Source: JAZDGX01 sp964482205
GTDB lineage: Bacteria > Eisenbacteria > RBG-16-71-46 > CAIMUX01 > WJJG01
Reading direction: 5' to 3'
Length of the DNA stretch: 64,000 bases
Assembly: GCA_964482205.1 (NCBI GenBank)
Contig: CAYZWI010000004.1
Location: forward strand, 124,001-188,000
A program made the position numbers and the translations under genes. Below, piece by piece: positions 48,536 through 57,541 of this stretch (the first letter of the stretch is position 1; each line of letters begins with the position of its first letter). Under the pieces are notes generated by a model that did not search any database, was not told where the DNA came from, and saw nothing but the letters and a program-made list of their open reading frames with translations.

Positions 48536-50890
48536 TCGCGTCATCGCCACGCGCAGGCGTTCCTCCGGGCTGATCAGGTGGTCGTGGTCGTCCTTGCCCA
48601 GATCGATCTGGACCCAGTGGATCTTGCCGGTGAAGTCGCTCGTGGCGCGATTGTAGTCAGCCGTTACCGGCGTGCTGCTCTCGCGGCCGACGTCGGTCGT
48701 CTCGTCCAAGGAAAAGGTCATCGGGACAGTATTCTCAACGCGTCCTTCGCCCACCTTCTTGCCATCATAATAGAGCGTGACGTTGCCGCCCTTGGCCAGA
48801 CCACCGCCGTCATAGGCGAACTCCATACGCACCTGGCGCCTGCCCGAGGAGATCTTCTGGCCGGCCTCGATAGTGGAGACCTTGAGGCCGAGCAAGTTAT
48901 ACGCGAACTTCGCCTTCCCACCTTTGAAATAGAGGCTCAGACCACCGAAGGCGCCTCCTTGGGCAAGAATCACGCCTTCGGCGCCCGCCGCCGGCACCTC
49001 GACCTCCGCTGTGATCGAGAAGGATTTGTTCTTCATCACCACAACGCAGTTCTCCGTCAGCCGGCCCATGCCGGCAAACAGCAGCTGCGAGTTGCCCTTG
49101 ATCAGGACCGGGCGGCCGGCAAGATCCGTGTTGAAACGCTCCTGCCGACGATCGTCGAGCGGCAGGACATTGTACTTCCCCGCCTCAATGAGCCACAGCC
49201 GCTGTAGTTCGTGAAGCTTCTCCGGCATCTCCTTCGAGAGATCGTGCGCCTGCGTCCAGTCCTTGCTGCCGTCGTAGAGCTCCCAGACGTCATCGTCGAA
49301 GCAGGGCAAGGTCTCAAGCGCAAACGGCAGGGAATGCCGAGTCACCGCGCTCCAGCCCCGGTGGTAGATGCCGCGGTTGCAGAACATCTCGAAGTACTGC
49401 GTTTCGTGCCGCTCGGAAGCCTTGGCATCCTCGAAGCTGTACGCCATGCTGGTCCCCTCGAGCGGCTTCTGCTGGACACTGTTGACCACGGTTGGCTCGG
49501 GGATGCCGGCAGCCTCCAGGACAGTGGGTGCCACATCGATTACGTGACAGAACTGGCTGCGGACTTCCCCCTTGGCCTTGATCCCATTCGGCCAGTGGAC
49601 GATCGTTCCGTTGCGCGTCCCGCCCCAATGTGAAGCGACCTGCTTGGTCCATTGATAGGGTGTGTCCATGGCGTGAGCCCAGCCCACCGCATAGTGATTG
49701 TACGCCTCCGGTCCACCGAACTTGTCGATCCGCTGCATCAGGAACTCGGGGGTCTCCAGATCGAGGCCGTTGAGGTGGATCATCTCATTGAACGTGCCAT
49801 CGAGGCCGCCCTCGGGCGAAGCACCGTTGTCGCCGATGATCACGTAGATCAGGGTGTCCGCGAGGATCTCAAGGTCCTCGAGCGCCTCGATCAGGCGCCC
49901 GACGTGATGGTCGGTGTGTTCCAGGAATCCCGCGTACACCTCCATCTGCCGGGCCAGCACCGGCCTCATCTTCGGGTCGGTCTCCTCCCACGCTGGTATC
50001 TGCTTGGGGCGCTTGGTCAGTTCGCAGTCGGTCGGGATGACACCCATCTTCTTCTGCCGGGCGAAGATTTCTTCCCTCAGCTTGTCCCAACCCTGGTCGA
50101 ACTTGCCCTTGTACTTGTCTGACCACTCTTTGGGGACGTGGTGAGGGGCGTGCGTCGCCCCTGGCGCGAAGTAGATGAAGAACGGCTTGTCCGGCATCAG
50201 CGCCTTCTGCTGCCGTACCCAGTTGATCGCCTTGTCCGTCATGTCCTCGGTGAAGTGATATCCCTCCTCGGCCGTCTTCGGCGGGTCCACCGGGATGGTG
50301 CCCTCGTAGAGGGCCGGGTCGTACTGATTGGTCTCGCCCCCGAGGAAGCCGTAGAAGTACTCGAACCCACCGCCGCCCGCAGGCCAGGCGTCGAACGGCC
50401 CCATCGGGCTCGTCTGCCAGACCGGGACCTCGTGGCACTTGCCGAACTGCGCCGTGGAGTAGCCGTTGAGCTTGAGCGTCAGGGCCAGAGGCGCACAGTC
50501 CTTCGGGCGTATCGAGGAATAGCCGGGTGCCGATGTGGCCATCTCCGTGATGCAGCCCATTCCGGCGGAGTGGTGGTTGCGGCCGGTGAGGAGCGCCTGG
50601 CGCGTCGGCGAACAGAGGGCCGTAGTGTGGAACCGGTTGTAGCGCAGTCCGCTCTTTGCGAGCTTCTCGAACGTGGGCGTCTGGCACGGTCCACCGAAGG
50701 CGCTCGAGCAACCGAAACCGGCGTCGTCGATCAAGACGATCAGGACATTGGGTGCTCCCGCCGGCGGGCGGATGTCCCTAATCGGTGGGAACTTCGTTTC
50801 CGGGTCCTTCGCGTCGTAGGTCGTGAGCCCTACATGCCGCCTGTCCGGAATGGGCAGGATCTCCCGTCGAGTTTCATCCCCGTGCTTCAT
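48530..50890 (-). CDS. Large cytosolic arylsulfatase-like enzyme A
   Basis: A 786-residue sulfatase and the first of four in the operon. Metal ligands Asp55/Asp56 (LIDDAGFG), modification site Cys93 to Arg97 (CSPTR), followed by ALLTGRNHH; second metal pair in IIGDNGAS. The C-terminal 200 residues form a LamG-like beta-sandwich (VTLYYDGKKVGEG). It is nearly collinear with enzyme C. The ATG at 50890 follows GGGGGG; an in-frame upstream codon is less likely. No signal peptide is seen. It follows the outer-membrane channel gene after 151 bases, so an internal promoter is possible. Confidence 0.92.
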   Translation of the reverse strand: MKHGDETRREILPIPDRRHVGLTTYDAKDPETKFPPIRDIRPPAGAPNVLIVLIDDAGFGCSSAFGGPCQTPTFEKLAKSGLRYNRFHTTALCSPTRQALLTGRNHHSAGMGCITEMATSAPGYSSIRPKDCAPLALTLKLNGYSTAQFGKCHEVPVWQTSPMGPFDAWPAGGGGFEYFYGFLGGETNQYDPALYEGTIPVDPPKTAEEGYHFTEDMTDKAINWVRQQKALMPDKPFFIYFAPGATHAPHHVPKEWSDKYKGKFDQGWDKLREEIFARQKKMGVIPTDCELTKRPKQIPAWEETDPKMRPVLARQMEVYAGFLEHTDHHVGRLIEALEDLEILADTLIYVIIGDNGASPEGGLDGTFNEMIHLNGLDLETPEFLMQRIDKFGGPEAYNHYAVGWAHAMDTPYQWTKQVASHWGGTRNGTIVHWPNGIKAKGEVRSQFCHVIDVAPTVLEAAGIPEPTVVNSVQQKPLEGTSMAYSFEDAKASERHETQYFEMFCNRGIYHRGWSAVTRHSLPFALETLPCFDDDVWELYDGSKDWTQAHDLSKEMPEKLHELQRLWLIEAGKYNVLPLDDRRQERFNTDLAGRPVLIKGNSQLLFAGMGRLTENCVVVMKNKSFSITAEVEVPAAGAEGVILAQGGAFGGLSLYFKGGKAKFAYNLLGLKVSTIEAGQKISSGRRQVRMEFAYDGGGLAKGGNVTLYYDGKKVGEGRVENTVPMTFSLDETTDVGRESSTPVTADYNRATSDFTGKIHWVQIDLGKDDHDHLISPEERLRVAMTRQ

Positions 50891-50996
50891 GCAGCCCCCC
50901 TTCTGCAATCTCCCGATCCCGACAAGTCAGGACTTCGCGTCGTACCTATCGCGTTGCGGCCACAACAGGCCGCATCGCCGCAGCCCGACGCATATC

Positions 50997-51086
50997 TTGG
51001 AAGTTCTTGGCCAGGCGCAATCCGATCGACTGGCCTCTGAATCAGAAGCTCTTGCCGAGGTTCAATCCGATCGACTGGCCCTCGAA
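50997..51086. repeat. Tandem duplication of the last 15 codons of the channel gene
   Basis: The last 14 codons and stop of the outer-membrane protein (51042-51086, FEGQSIGLNLGKSF) are repeated directly after the stop codon (50997-51041, FRGQSIGLRLAKNF then Gln). By hand count 35 of 45 positions agree. The second copy is in frame but lies beyond the TGA. Confidence 0.75.
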
Positions 51087-52055
51087 CCGGTCGGACGCAG
51101 CGAATTCGTACAGGTAGCGCAGGTTCGCCGTCACACGCCACGGAAGATACATCGCACCGAGTTGGAGGCCCACACCGTGCACGCTATCGTGCACGCTCAC
51201 ATTGCGGGCGTCGTCCCCGTCATCGTCCGTGACCTGCCAGCTGTCGTACCCGGCCGGGCCGATTTCCGCGATCAGCGTTCTCTTGGTGTTCAGCGGCAGG
51301 TACTGGCTCACGCCCCAGTTCAGAGACAGGTTCTGGCCGGGAGTGAAGTCGAAGTCTTCCTTTTCGCCGTGGATCTCCCAGGTCAACGCCCCGGCGACCG
51401 CTATGCGCCGGTCCGTCCAGGGGTACCAAGAGCAGGCGCCCTGAAGTTGGTGCGTCCAGAAGCCCAGACCGATGTTGTCCGTCGCTTCGGCGCGGATCTC
51501 ACCGACATTCGGGATCGCCATTGTCTCGGTTTCGTACCTTCCCGTCGGGACGCAGAGCCCGTAGCCCAACGCGAAGTCCAGGTGGGGCTTGTTCCAACCC
51601 AACCACAGCGGCTGCACGAACATGTCCGCAAGACCGAAGTTGGACTCGTCCACGCTGCGGCCGGCGCCGGTCTGGGTCGCGAGCGACGCTCCGATGCTCG
51701 TATTGGCCAGCGGGACCATGATGTAGGCGCCATAGGTGGCACCGAGAATCTTCCAGTTGGAGGCCCACATCAGCCCGGGGGAGATCACTGTCACATCGAC
51801 ATCCACATCCAAGTCAATGGTGGCGCTCATCGGCGGCTGGCCGATGGTGATCTGGCTGATTTCCTCGCCGTCGCTGTCGTTGATCTGTTCGCTCATGTAT
51901 CCGTAGTTGTACAAAATGCCATAGAACCCGGGTGCCGGAACGACGAAGTCGCGGATGCTCGCAATTCCCGGAGAGAAATGTCCGACCTCGCCCGCGCCGG
52001 CCGCGGAGATGGCCATGATCATCAGGATCATCAGGGCAAATCCACTTCGCCTCAT
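51042..52055 (-). CDS. Outer-membrane beta-barrel of the MetA-phenol-degradation/SphA type
   Basis: A 337-residue exported protein: signal peptide (residues 1-21, ending AGAGE), then amphipathic beta-strands with aromatic girdles and the C-terminal Phe typical of outer-membrane barrels. Segments such as GKEDFDFTPGQNLSLNWGVSQYL and WTHQLQGACSWYPW match the transporter-like family often annotated as phenol-degradation MetA or SphA. It probably lets hydrophobic or aromatic substrates cross the outer membrane, which would fit substrates of aryl sulfatases. AAGGAGG precedes the ATG. It lies between the maturase and sulfatase A genes. Confidence 0.75.
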   Translation of the reverse strand: MRRSGFALMILMIMAISAAGAGEVGHFSPGIASIRDFVVPAPGFYGILYNYGYMSEQINDSDGEEISQITIGQPPMSATIDLDVDVDVTVISPGLMWASNWKILGATYGAYIMVPLANTSIGASLATQTGAGRSVDESNFGLADMFVQPLWLGWNKPHLDFALGYGLCVPTGRYETETMAIPNVGEIRAEATDNIGLGFWTHQLQGACSWYPWTDRRIAVAGALTWEIHGEKEDFDFTPGQNLSLNWGVSQYLPLNTKRTLIAEIGPAGYDSWQVTDDDGDDARNVSVHDSVHGVGLQLGAMYLPWRVTANLRYLYEFAASDRFEGQSIGLNLGKSF

Positions 52056-52138
52056 GCCTCATTCCTCCTTCTTCCGTTCCAGAGCCGACCGCTCGAACGC
52101 GTAGGCGCTCGAATCATTTGGACGTCGGGCGTCTCCCT

Positions 52139-53395
52139 CTATGTCCCGCGGTTGTCCGCGAGGATCGCCATCACGTCGGATGCAGGCCGATTGTGTCGCA
52201 GAAGATCGGCCATGATCCGCATCGGCCGTCCCGCATGCTGGAAAAACGCCCGGTATCCGGCGCAGAGATAGTTCCACCCGGGCTCGCCTTCGGACGTCTC
52301 GAGAAAGCGGTTCTTGGGGCATTCGCCGTTGCAGATATTTCGGAACTCACATTTCCGGCAATAACGCGGAAGCGTGTCGCGCTTGGCGCGGCCGAAGCTG
52401 CGCTGCTGCTCGGAACCCACCAGGTCGATCAAGGGGGTCTGCAGGATGTTCCCGAGACGGTGGCGCGGCTCGACGAAGTGATCGCAGGAGTAGAGGTCCC
52501 CGTTGTGTTCGAGGGCGAACCCCAGGCCGCAGGTCGGCCCAAAAATGCAGACGGTCCCCGCCATTCCAAGCCAGCCCGCCAAGGCCCCGTCGAAGTTGAG
52601 AACGAATGTCTCGCCGACATCTCGTGCGATCCATTCGTCGAAGATCTCGATCAGGAACCGGCCGTACTGCTCGGGGAGCACTGACCGGTCGGTGACCCGG
52701 GTGCCCTCTTGATAGCCGGTGTCATTGTCGCGCTCGACGATGGGAATGAACTGGATGTAGTGCGCCTGTAACTCATCCCGGAAAAACCGGTAGACCTCGA
52801 GGGGCTGCAGGGAGTTCTTCGCGTTCACCGTGCAGAGGATGTTGAACTGCACCTCGGATTCCTGCAGAAGTCTCGCCGCCTTCCGAACCCGCTCGAAAGT
52901 CCCGTGTCCTCCCTTGTCCCTGCGGTAGATGTCATGCAGCTCTTGGGGACCATCGAGACTGAGGCCGATGAGGAATTCGTTCTCGTGAAAGAATTTGCAC
53001 CATTCCTCGTCGAGGAGTATCCCATTTGTTTGAAAGGTGTTTTCTATGCATATCCCGGGCTTGCGGTACTTCTTCTGCAATTCGACGGAGCGTCGAAAGA
53101 AATCGAGCCCCATCAATGTCGGCTCCCCCCCCTGCCATGCCACGGTCACTTGGGGAACCTTGTGCGCCTCGAGCAACTGACGGATGTAAGATTCGTGAAC
53201 TTCGTCGGACATCCGAAAGCGGCTTCCGGGATAGAGTTTCTCTTTCTTCAAGAAGAAGCAGTATGCGCAGTTGAGGTTGCAGGCCGACCCGGTGGGCTTG
53301 GCCATGACATGAAACGCTTGCGGACCGGGAGTTTCAGGCACCAGCCACCTCCGCACTCGGAATTCGCGCGAGCCGTCTCGATGCTCAGTAAGCAC
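52139..53395 (-). CDS. Anaerobic sulfatase-maturating enzyme (radical SAM/SPASM)
   Basis: A 418-residue radical-SAM enzyme that oxidises the active-site Cys (or Ser) of sulfatases to formylglycine without oxygen. The SAM cluster site is CNLNCAYC (Cys39, Cys43, Cys46), preceded by the MAKPTGSACN seen in this family; WQGGEPTL and LSLDGPQ follow. The SPASM Cys residues for two further clusters lie in CIFGPTCG, CDHF and CRKCEFRNICNGEC. The GTG at 53395 is the first start but has no clear ribosome site. It is the first gene of the sulfatase run and its four clients follow directly, which makes the functional link strong. Confidence 0.93.
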   Translation of the reverse strand: MLTEHRDGSREFRVRRWLVPETPGPQAFHVMAKPTGSACNLNCAYCFFLKKEKLYPGSRFRMSDEVHESYIRQLLEAHKVPQVTVAWQGGEPTLMGLDFFRRSVELQKKYRKPGICIENTFQTNGILLDEEWCKFFHENEFLIGLSLDGPQELHDIYRRDKGGHGTFERVRKAARLLQESEVQFNILCTVNAKNSLQPLEVYRFFRDELQAHYIQFIPIVERDNDTGYQEGTRVTDRSVLPEQYGRFLIEIFDEWIARDVGETFVLNFDGALAGWLGMAGTVCIFGPTCGLGFALEHNGDLYSCDHFVEPRHRLGNILQTPLIDLVGSEQQRSFGRAKRDTLPRYCRKCEFRNICNGECPKNRFLETSEGEPGWNYLCAGYRAFFQHAGRPMRIMADLLRHNRPASDVMAILADNRGT

Positions 53396-53662
53396 GCAGC
53401 TTGAAGACGGATCCTAACACCCTCGCCGGCAGGAGAGAAGTCCGATTCGTCCAAGGTGCTTGGAAGGCACGGGAGTGGCCCCCGAGGCATTCCGCAACCG
53501 CACAATCATCAAGTACAGAGAACGAAATAGAGAAGGCACCCCCGGAGAACTCGCGTCCCGTGCCGGACCACAAGGTGTTTGCGGGCGCATCCAGTGCCGG
53601 GTAGGATGTCGAAGTTCTCAGGTCGTCTTCCTCGGAAGAATGATGAAAGGGGGGGTGGGATT

Positions 53663-54517
53663 ATGCGCCGCCAGTGCTGGACCGTAGTGTGCGCGCTTTG
53701 CGTCCTCTGTACCTTCGGCTTCCTCGAGGCGAATGCCCAGGAGGCGCATCACAAGATCACCGCTCAGGAAGTCGCCGAGGCGCTGGCCGACCCATCGGCC
53801 ACCATCACCTACGCGAACCTGAACTTCCGCGCCTACAAGGACGTTGGCTATATACCGGCAGGAAACCCTTATGGTTTGCCCGAGCAGGACCTGGATGAAA
53901 CGAACCATGAGCTCCGGATCAACGGCGCCGGCTTCCTCCACGGGCCCGCCAACACGACCGTCCTCTATCGGGCCTTTCTGCCGACGTACTCGATCAATTT
54001 CCCCCTCTCCCACAGCGGAGTGGGAGACGCGCTCGTTTCCGCGTACGCGGTGCCCAAGGGGGGCGGGACGCTCATCCTCGGCTACGGCGGGGCCATGATG
54101 ATGCCGACAGCCACTCAGGATTACTTCGGAACCGGCAAGTGGTCCGCGGGGCCGACGCTGATTGTCGCCAAGAAGGTGCCGGGGAAGTTCACGATCGGCG
54201 GATTGCTGACGCACATGTGGTCCTTCGCGGGCGATGAGGACCGGGGTGACGTCAGCATGAGCACCATCCAGCCGATGTTTTCGTATTTCCTCAATCGCAA
54301 GGGCACTGCGCTCGCCCTAGGTTCGGAAACGACCTACAACTGGGAAGCCGACGATGACGAATGGACGGTACCGGTAACGCTGGGCCTCAGCCAGATCCTG
54401 CCCCCGTTCGGCAAGTTCTTCCTGGGCGTCGCCCTCGCCGGCTCCTATTACATCGAGAAGTCCGACTCTTCCCAGGAATGGGACATGCGCGGGACGGTGT
54501 CGATCGTTCTGCCGTAG
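53663..54517 (+). CDS. Outer-membrane beta-barrel, transporter-like
   Basis: A 284-residue exported protein with a signal peptide ending in EANAQ. The body alternates hydrophobic and polar residues as in barrel strands; TYNWEADDDEWTVPV and LGLSQILPPFGKFF near the end match the transporter-like outer-membrane family, and the C-terminus is VSIVLP. A GGGGGG stretch precedes the ATG at 53663. It diverges from the sulfatase operon across 267 bases and may share its regulation. It could supply another route for substrate across the outer membrane. The ligand is unknown. Confidence 0.7.
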   Translation: MRRQCWTVVCALCVLCTFGFLEANAQEAHHKITAQEVAEALADPSATITYANLNFRAYKDVGYIPAGNPYGLPEQDLDETNHELRINGAGFLHGPANTTVLYRAFLPTYSINFPLSHSGVGDALVSAYAVPKGGGTLILGYGGAMMMPTATQDYFGTGKWSAGPTLIVAKKVPGKFTIGGLLTHMWSFAGDEDRGDVSMSTIQPMFSYFLNRKGTALALGSETTYNWEADDDEWTVPVTLGLSQILPPFGKFFLGVALAGSYYIEKSDSSQEWDMRGTVSIVLP

Positions 54518-54593
54518 CGCGAGAGCATCCGTTGTGCCTTGGCGCGACCGCATGCGCCGTGCCTCGCTGCGATCGCTTGCTCTGCTGACGAAT

Positions 54594-54625
54594 CGTGGGG
54601 ACACCCCAACGGAGGTGTCCCCACG
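54594..54625. terminator. Perfect 12-bp inverted repeat between convergent genes
   Basis: CGTGGGGACACC (54594-54605) pairs without mismatch with GGTGTCCCCACG (54614-54625) around an eight-base loop. It sits between two convergent genes, so it may end transcription in both directions, although no T-run follows. The GGGGACA wording also resembles REP-like mobile palindromes, an alternative reading. Confidence 0.5.
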
Positions 54626-54680
54626 CACAAGGGGGGTGCCCCCGGCCCTCGCCGCGGGTGCGCGCGCTTCTCCCGCGACG

Positions 54681-55307
54681 CTATTGCTTCCCAAACACGC
54701 CGCTGCGGGCCATGTCCTTCACGAACACCGCCGCAAATCCCTCGATCGCATCGAACACAGACGCGGGATCGACCGCTTCCGATTGGCCACCCCATACGAG
54801 CCGCTCGTCCTTCACCGAGTAGACGTTCGTCTCCACCGTGGCCACCGCGTATTCCCGCAGGTACCCTGGCGTCGTGACTACGCTGTACGCCGTGTAGTAG
54901 AACGGGTAGAGGCGGTGATAGGTCACGGCCGGCGTGTAGTAGGTTGTCCCGGGGATGACCTCCGTCTCTTTCGACAGACCCAGCACTCGCGTAATGGTCA
55001 CGAGGTCGATGCTGTGGTCGCGGCAATACTGTCGCCCGCCCGTTGTGTCGAAGGGCGCGCCCGCGGGGATGATGCTCGACCCCAGGACCGTTTCGATTCC
55101 ATGCTTCCCCAACTGACTGGCCATCGCGGTCTCAAACGCCCTGACGTTGGCCGCGTTCTCCCCCAGCCCGATGACCAGCACCTTCTTGACGGGCGCGGTT
55201 TCGTAATCGCGATCGATCCAACTTCCGATCATCCGCGGCGTCGTCGCGCATGACACGACGACCGCGCAGAGGAGGAGTCCGCAAGCAACTTTCGCCACTC
55301 GGTTCAT
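54681..55307 (-). CDS. Lipoprotein of unknown function
   Basis: A 208-residue lipoprotein with lipobox VVSC and mature N-terminus CATTPR. The segment KKVLVIGLGENAANVRAFETAM suggests an alpha/beta domain, followed by a Tyr/Thr-rich middle (YYTPAVTYHRLYPFYYTAY) and a C-terminal strand pair ending GVFGKQ. AAAGGAG stands five bases before the ATG. It follows the large secreted protein gene by 44 bases on the same strand and is likely cotranscribed. No family function is recognised. Confidence 0.72.
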   Translation of the reverse strand: MNRVAKVACGLLLCAVVVSCATTPRMIGSWIDRDYETAPVKKVLVIGLGENAANVRAFETAMASQLGKHGIETVLGSSIIPAGAPFDTTGGRQYCRDHSIDLVTITRVLGLSKETEVIPGTTYYTPAVTYHRLYPFYYTAYSVVTTPGYLREYAVATVETNVYSVKDERLVWGGQSEAVDPASVFDAIEGFAAVFVKDMARSGVFGKQ

Positions 55308-55351
55308 AGCACTCCTTTCTTCTGGTCGAGACCCGTCATCCCATTCCCGTT

Positions 55352-57541
55352 CTAACGCCGCCTGCTTCCTCCGGAGCGAGAGGTCCGCGTCGCGCTTCTG
55401 CTCGACCGGGTCCCGCTGCGCTGGAAACTCTCTGTCCGCTGCTCGCCCCGGTCACGCGCCTGGCGTTCACGATCGAGCCGGGCCGGATCGAAGCCCGGTT
55501 GCGCGCGCTGCGGCTGCGACCGGCTCGTCTCGCCGCTGCCGGGCGCGCGCTGCCATGTTCCTCCCCGGCTCTGTTCCCAGCCGGACCGATCACGCCGGTA
55601 CACGCTTCCGTCCTTTCCGGCGTAGACATTGTTGGGCCGGTCGGAGGCGACGCCGAGCGAACCTCTCTCCGTCCCCCTCGGAGTGGCCACCACGCGATCG
55701 CGCGTGCCGGGACGCTGGTAGAGGTTGTCGCTGATGCGCGCGCCGCCCGCGCGTTCAACCTGCGAGCGGTAGCGGCTGCCGGAGTAGACCCGGTTGTTGA
55801 TGTTGATATTGATGTCGGTGTGATGGATGTAGATCGGCCGGTATCCGCCCGCCCCGTACCATCCCCCGGGCCGTCCCCAGTAGCCGTAATAGGGTCCGTG
55901 GTGCACAGCGTAGTAACCCCAACTCATGCTGTAGTGATAATAGCCGCTGCCGGGTCCGAATCCGAAGACCCAGCCATTCCACGAGCTGTAGTGCACGCAG
56001 AACCCCCACGTGTAGGGGCGCGGGTAGTAATACACCGGACCGATCCACGGGTAGTAGACGTAGCCCGTCCCGTAGACGATCGTGGGACCGTACACGTAGC
56101 AGCCCAGGTATGCGGGCGTGTAGCCCACATACACGACATCCGGTGTCGTGTCGTAGATGTAGACGTACTTCGTGTTGTAGCAGGGGTTGCTCGGCGGGAT
56201 CTTCTCCACTTGGGCCGGCCGTTCGGAACTCACCTCCCAAGGGCCGCGAGGCGCCGCCGCCACGTACCACACGCCCTCCGCGCAGGCATAGTACTTGCCG
56301 CCCGTCTTGAGCACCTGCGCATCGCTGTTGATCGCGTATTCGATGTCGGTACCCGTCACCGCCTCGAACTGCGGAGTTCCGTCGTACGCGATCTCGAGAT
56401 CCGCTGCACCGCGCTTGATTGCCGCGGTTTGCGGGATCTGCGCGTCGATCACCGCCTCGCGCGCTTGCGGCGTGCCGGGGACGCTCGCCAACACGCGGCC
56501 CTTGTCGGAATCCTCGGGAATCCGCGCGAAGCTCTCCGGCAGCTGTTCGGCGGGAATGTAGCTCCACGGGCCCTCGAGACTCGCGCTCGCGTACCAGCGC
56601 CCGGAGAGCAGCAGAAAGAACTTCTGAGACGGGATGTCCCTGAACAAATCCTCTTCCGTGTTCTTGATGGAAAGCAGCTCGTTGCCCACGAGCGGCACAT
56701 ACTGCGCTGCGCCGTCGGTCTGCACGAGTTCGGTCGGCTCAATTGCCACGATCACGCGGTGCGGCTTTTCGTGCTTGGTGATCCCCGCGGCTTGGATCGC
56801 CGAGTCGGGCGGAGCCAGCGCCAGCACGGATCGCGGGGGCGTCGCGCCAGGCCGCCATGGCCCCTTGGGATCCGCGGCCCCGTACCAGTTGACCCCGTCG
56901 CCGAAGTAGTACGTCCGGCTGCCCGGATCGCGCACGACCACCAGAGGTGTGTTGACCACCCGCTCGAGCTTGCTGTCGGGGACTTCGCGCACGATGGGCT
57001 CGCCGTCGTACAGCAGCAGCACCGCGGGTTCGCTCGCGTAGACGATCTTGGGGGGATCGTTCCGGAGTTGCTCGGCCGTTGCCTGCTCCTGCTCCACGAC
57101 CGCGATGGCGGCCAGCAGCCGATCGAGGGAAATGGCCGGCGGGTGCTTCTCGACTTCGGCCTCGACGGAGTGGGCGAACTCCTCCTGCTGCGCCGCGGTG
57201 ATGCCGGGGAAGCGCACGTCATGGATGTCGAGCTCTTCCAACCGGGCCGTGCGCGCGTCACGGTCCGTGCGCAGCTTGGCCGTGAACCAGAATGCGCCAA
57301 AGATGGGATCTTTCTTTCCCTTCGGCGTGAGCGAGAAGGCCGCTCGGCCGGTCAACACATCGGCCTTGAAGCTGTCGAGCTGCGGCTGATAGACGACCAG
57401 CGTTCCCCGGTCGCCCTCGATTTCTCGCGGCCAACCAGGATCGCCCGCAACTTGTGCGGACGCACCGGCGCAGAGGCACAGGAAAGCGGCGATCATGAGC
57501 GAGAACAGCGCTAGGGGAGGCGTCACTCGCGGATGAGACAT
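55352..57541 (-). CDS. Secreted Tyr/Gly-rich and Arg/Ser-rich protein
   Basis: A 729-residue exported protein (signal peptide ending GASAQ). Residues 30-440 contain beta-rich repeats with short motifs such as WYGAADPKGPW, WYASASLEGPW and WYVAAAPRGPW, that is, three copies of a WYx4-7GPW module. Residues about 455-580 are very rich in Tyr, Gly, Trp and His (YYHYSMSWGYY, GGWYGAGGY), then a short Asn/Ile run, and the last 130 residues are Arg/Ser/Gly-rich and probably disordered. This suggests an adhesive or cell-surface-binding protein. AAGGAG lies ten bases before the ATG. The lipoprotein gene follows directly. The function is not known. Confidence 0.68.
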   Translation of the reverse strand: MSHPRVTPPLALFSLMIAAFLCLCAGASAQVAGDPGWPREIEGDRGTLVVYQPQLDSFKADVLTGRAAFSLTPKGKKDPIFGAFWFTAKLRTDRDARTARLEELDIHDVRFPGITAAQQEEFAHSVEAEVEKHPPAISLDRLLAAIAVVEQEQATAEQLRNDPPKIVYASEPAVLLLYDGEPIVREVPDSKLERVVNTPLVVVRDPGSRTYYFGDGVNWYGAADPKGPWRPGATPPRSVLALAPPDSAIQAAGITKHEKPHRVIVAIEPTELVQTDGAAQYVPLVGNELLSIKNTEEDLFRDIPSQKFFLLLSGRWYASASLEGPWSYIPAEQLPESFARIPEDSDKGRVLASVPGTPQAREAVIDAQIPQTAAIKRGAADLEIAYDGTPQFEAVTGTDIEYAINSDAQVLKTGGKYYACAEGVWYVAAAPRGPWEVSSERPAQVEKIPPSNPCYNTKYVYIYDTTPDVVYVGYTPAYLGCYVYGPTIVYGTGYVYYPWIGPVYYYPRPYTWGFCVHYSSWNGWVFGFGPGSGYYHYSMSWGYYAVHHGPYYGYWGRPGGWYGAGGYRPIYIHHTDINININNRVYSGSRYRSQVERAGGARISDNLYQRPGTRDRVVATPRGTERGSLGVASDRPNNVYAGKDGSVYRRDRSGWEQSRGGTWQRAPGSGETSRSQPQRAQPGFDPARLDRERQARDRGEQRTESFQRSGTRSSRSATRTSRSGGSRRR

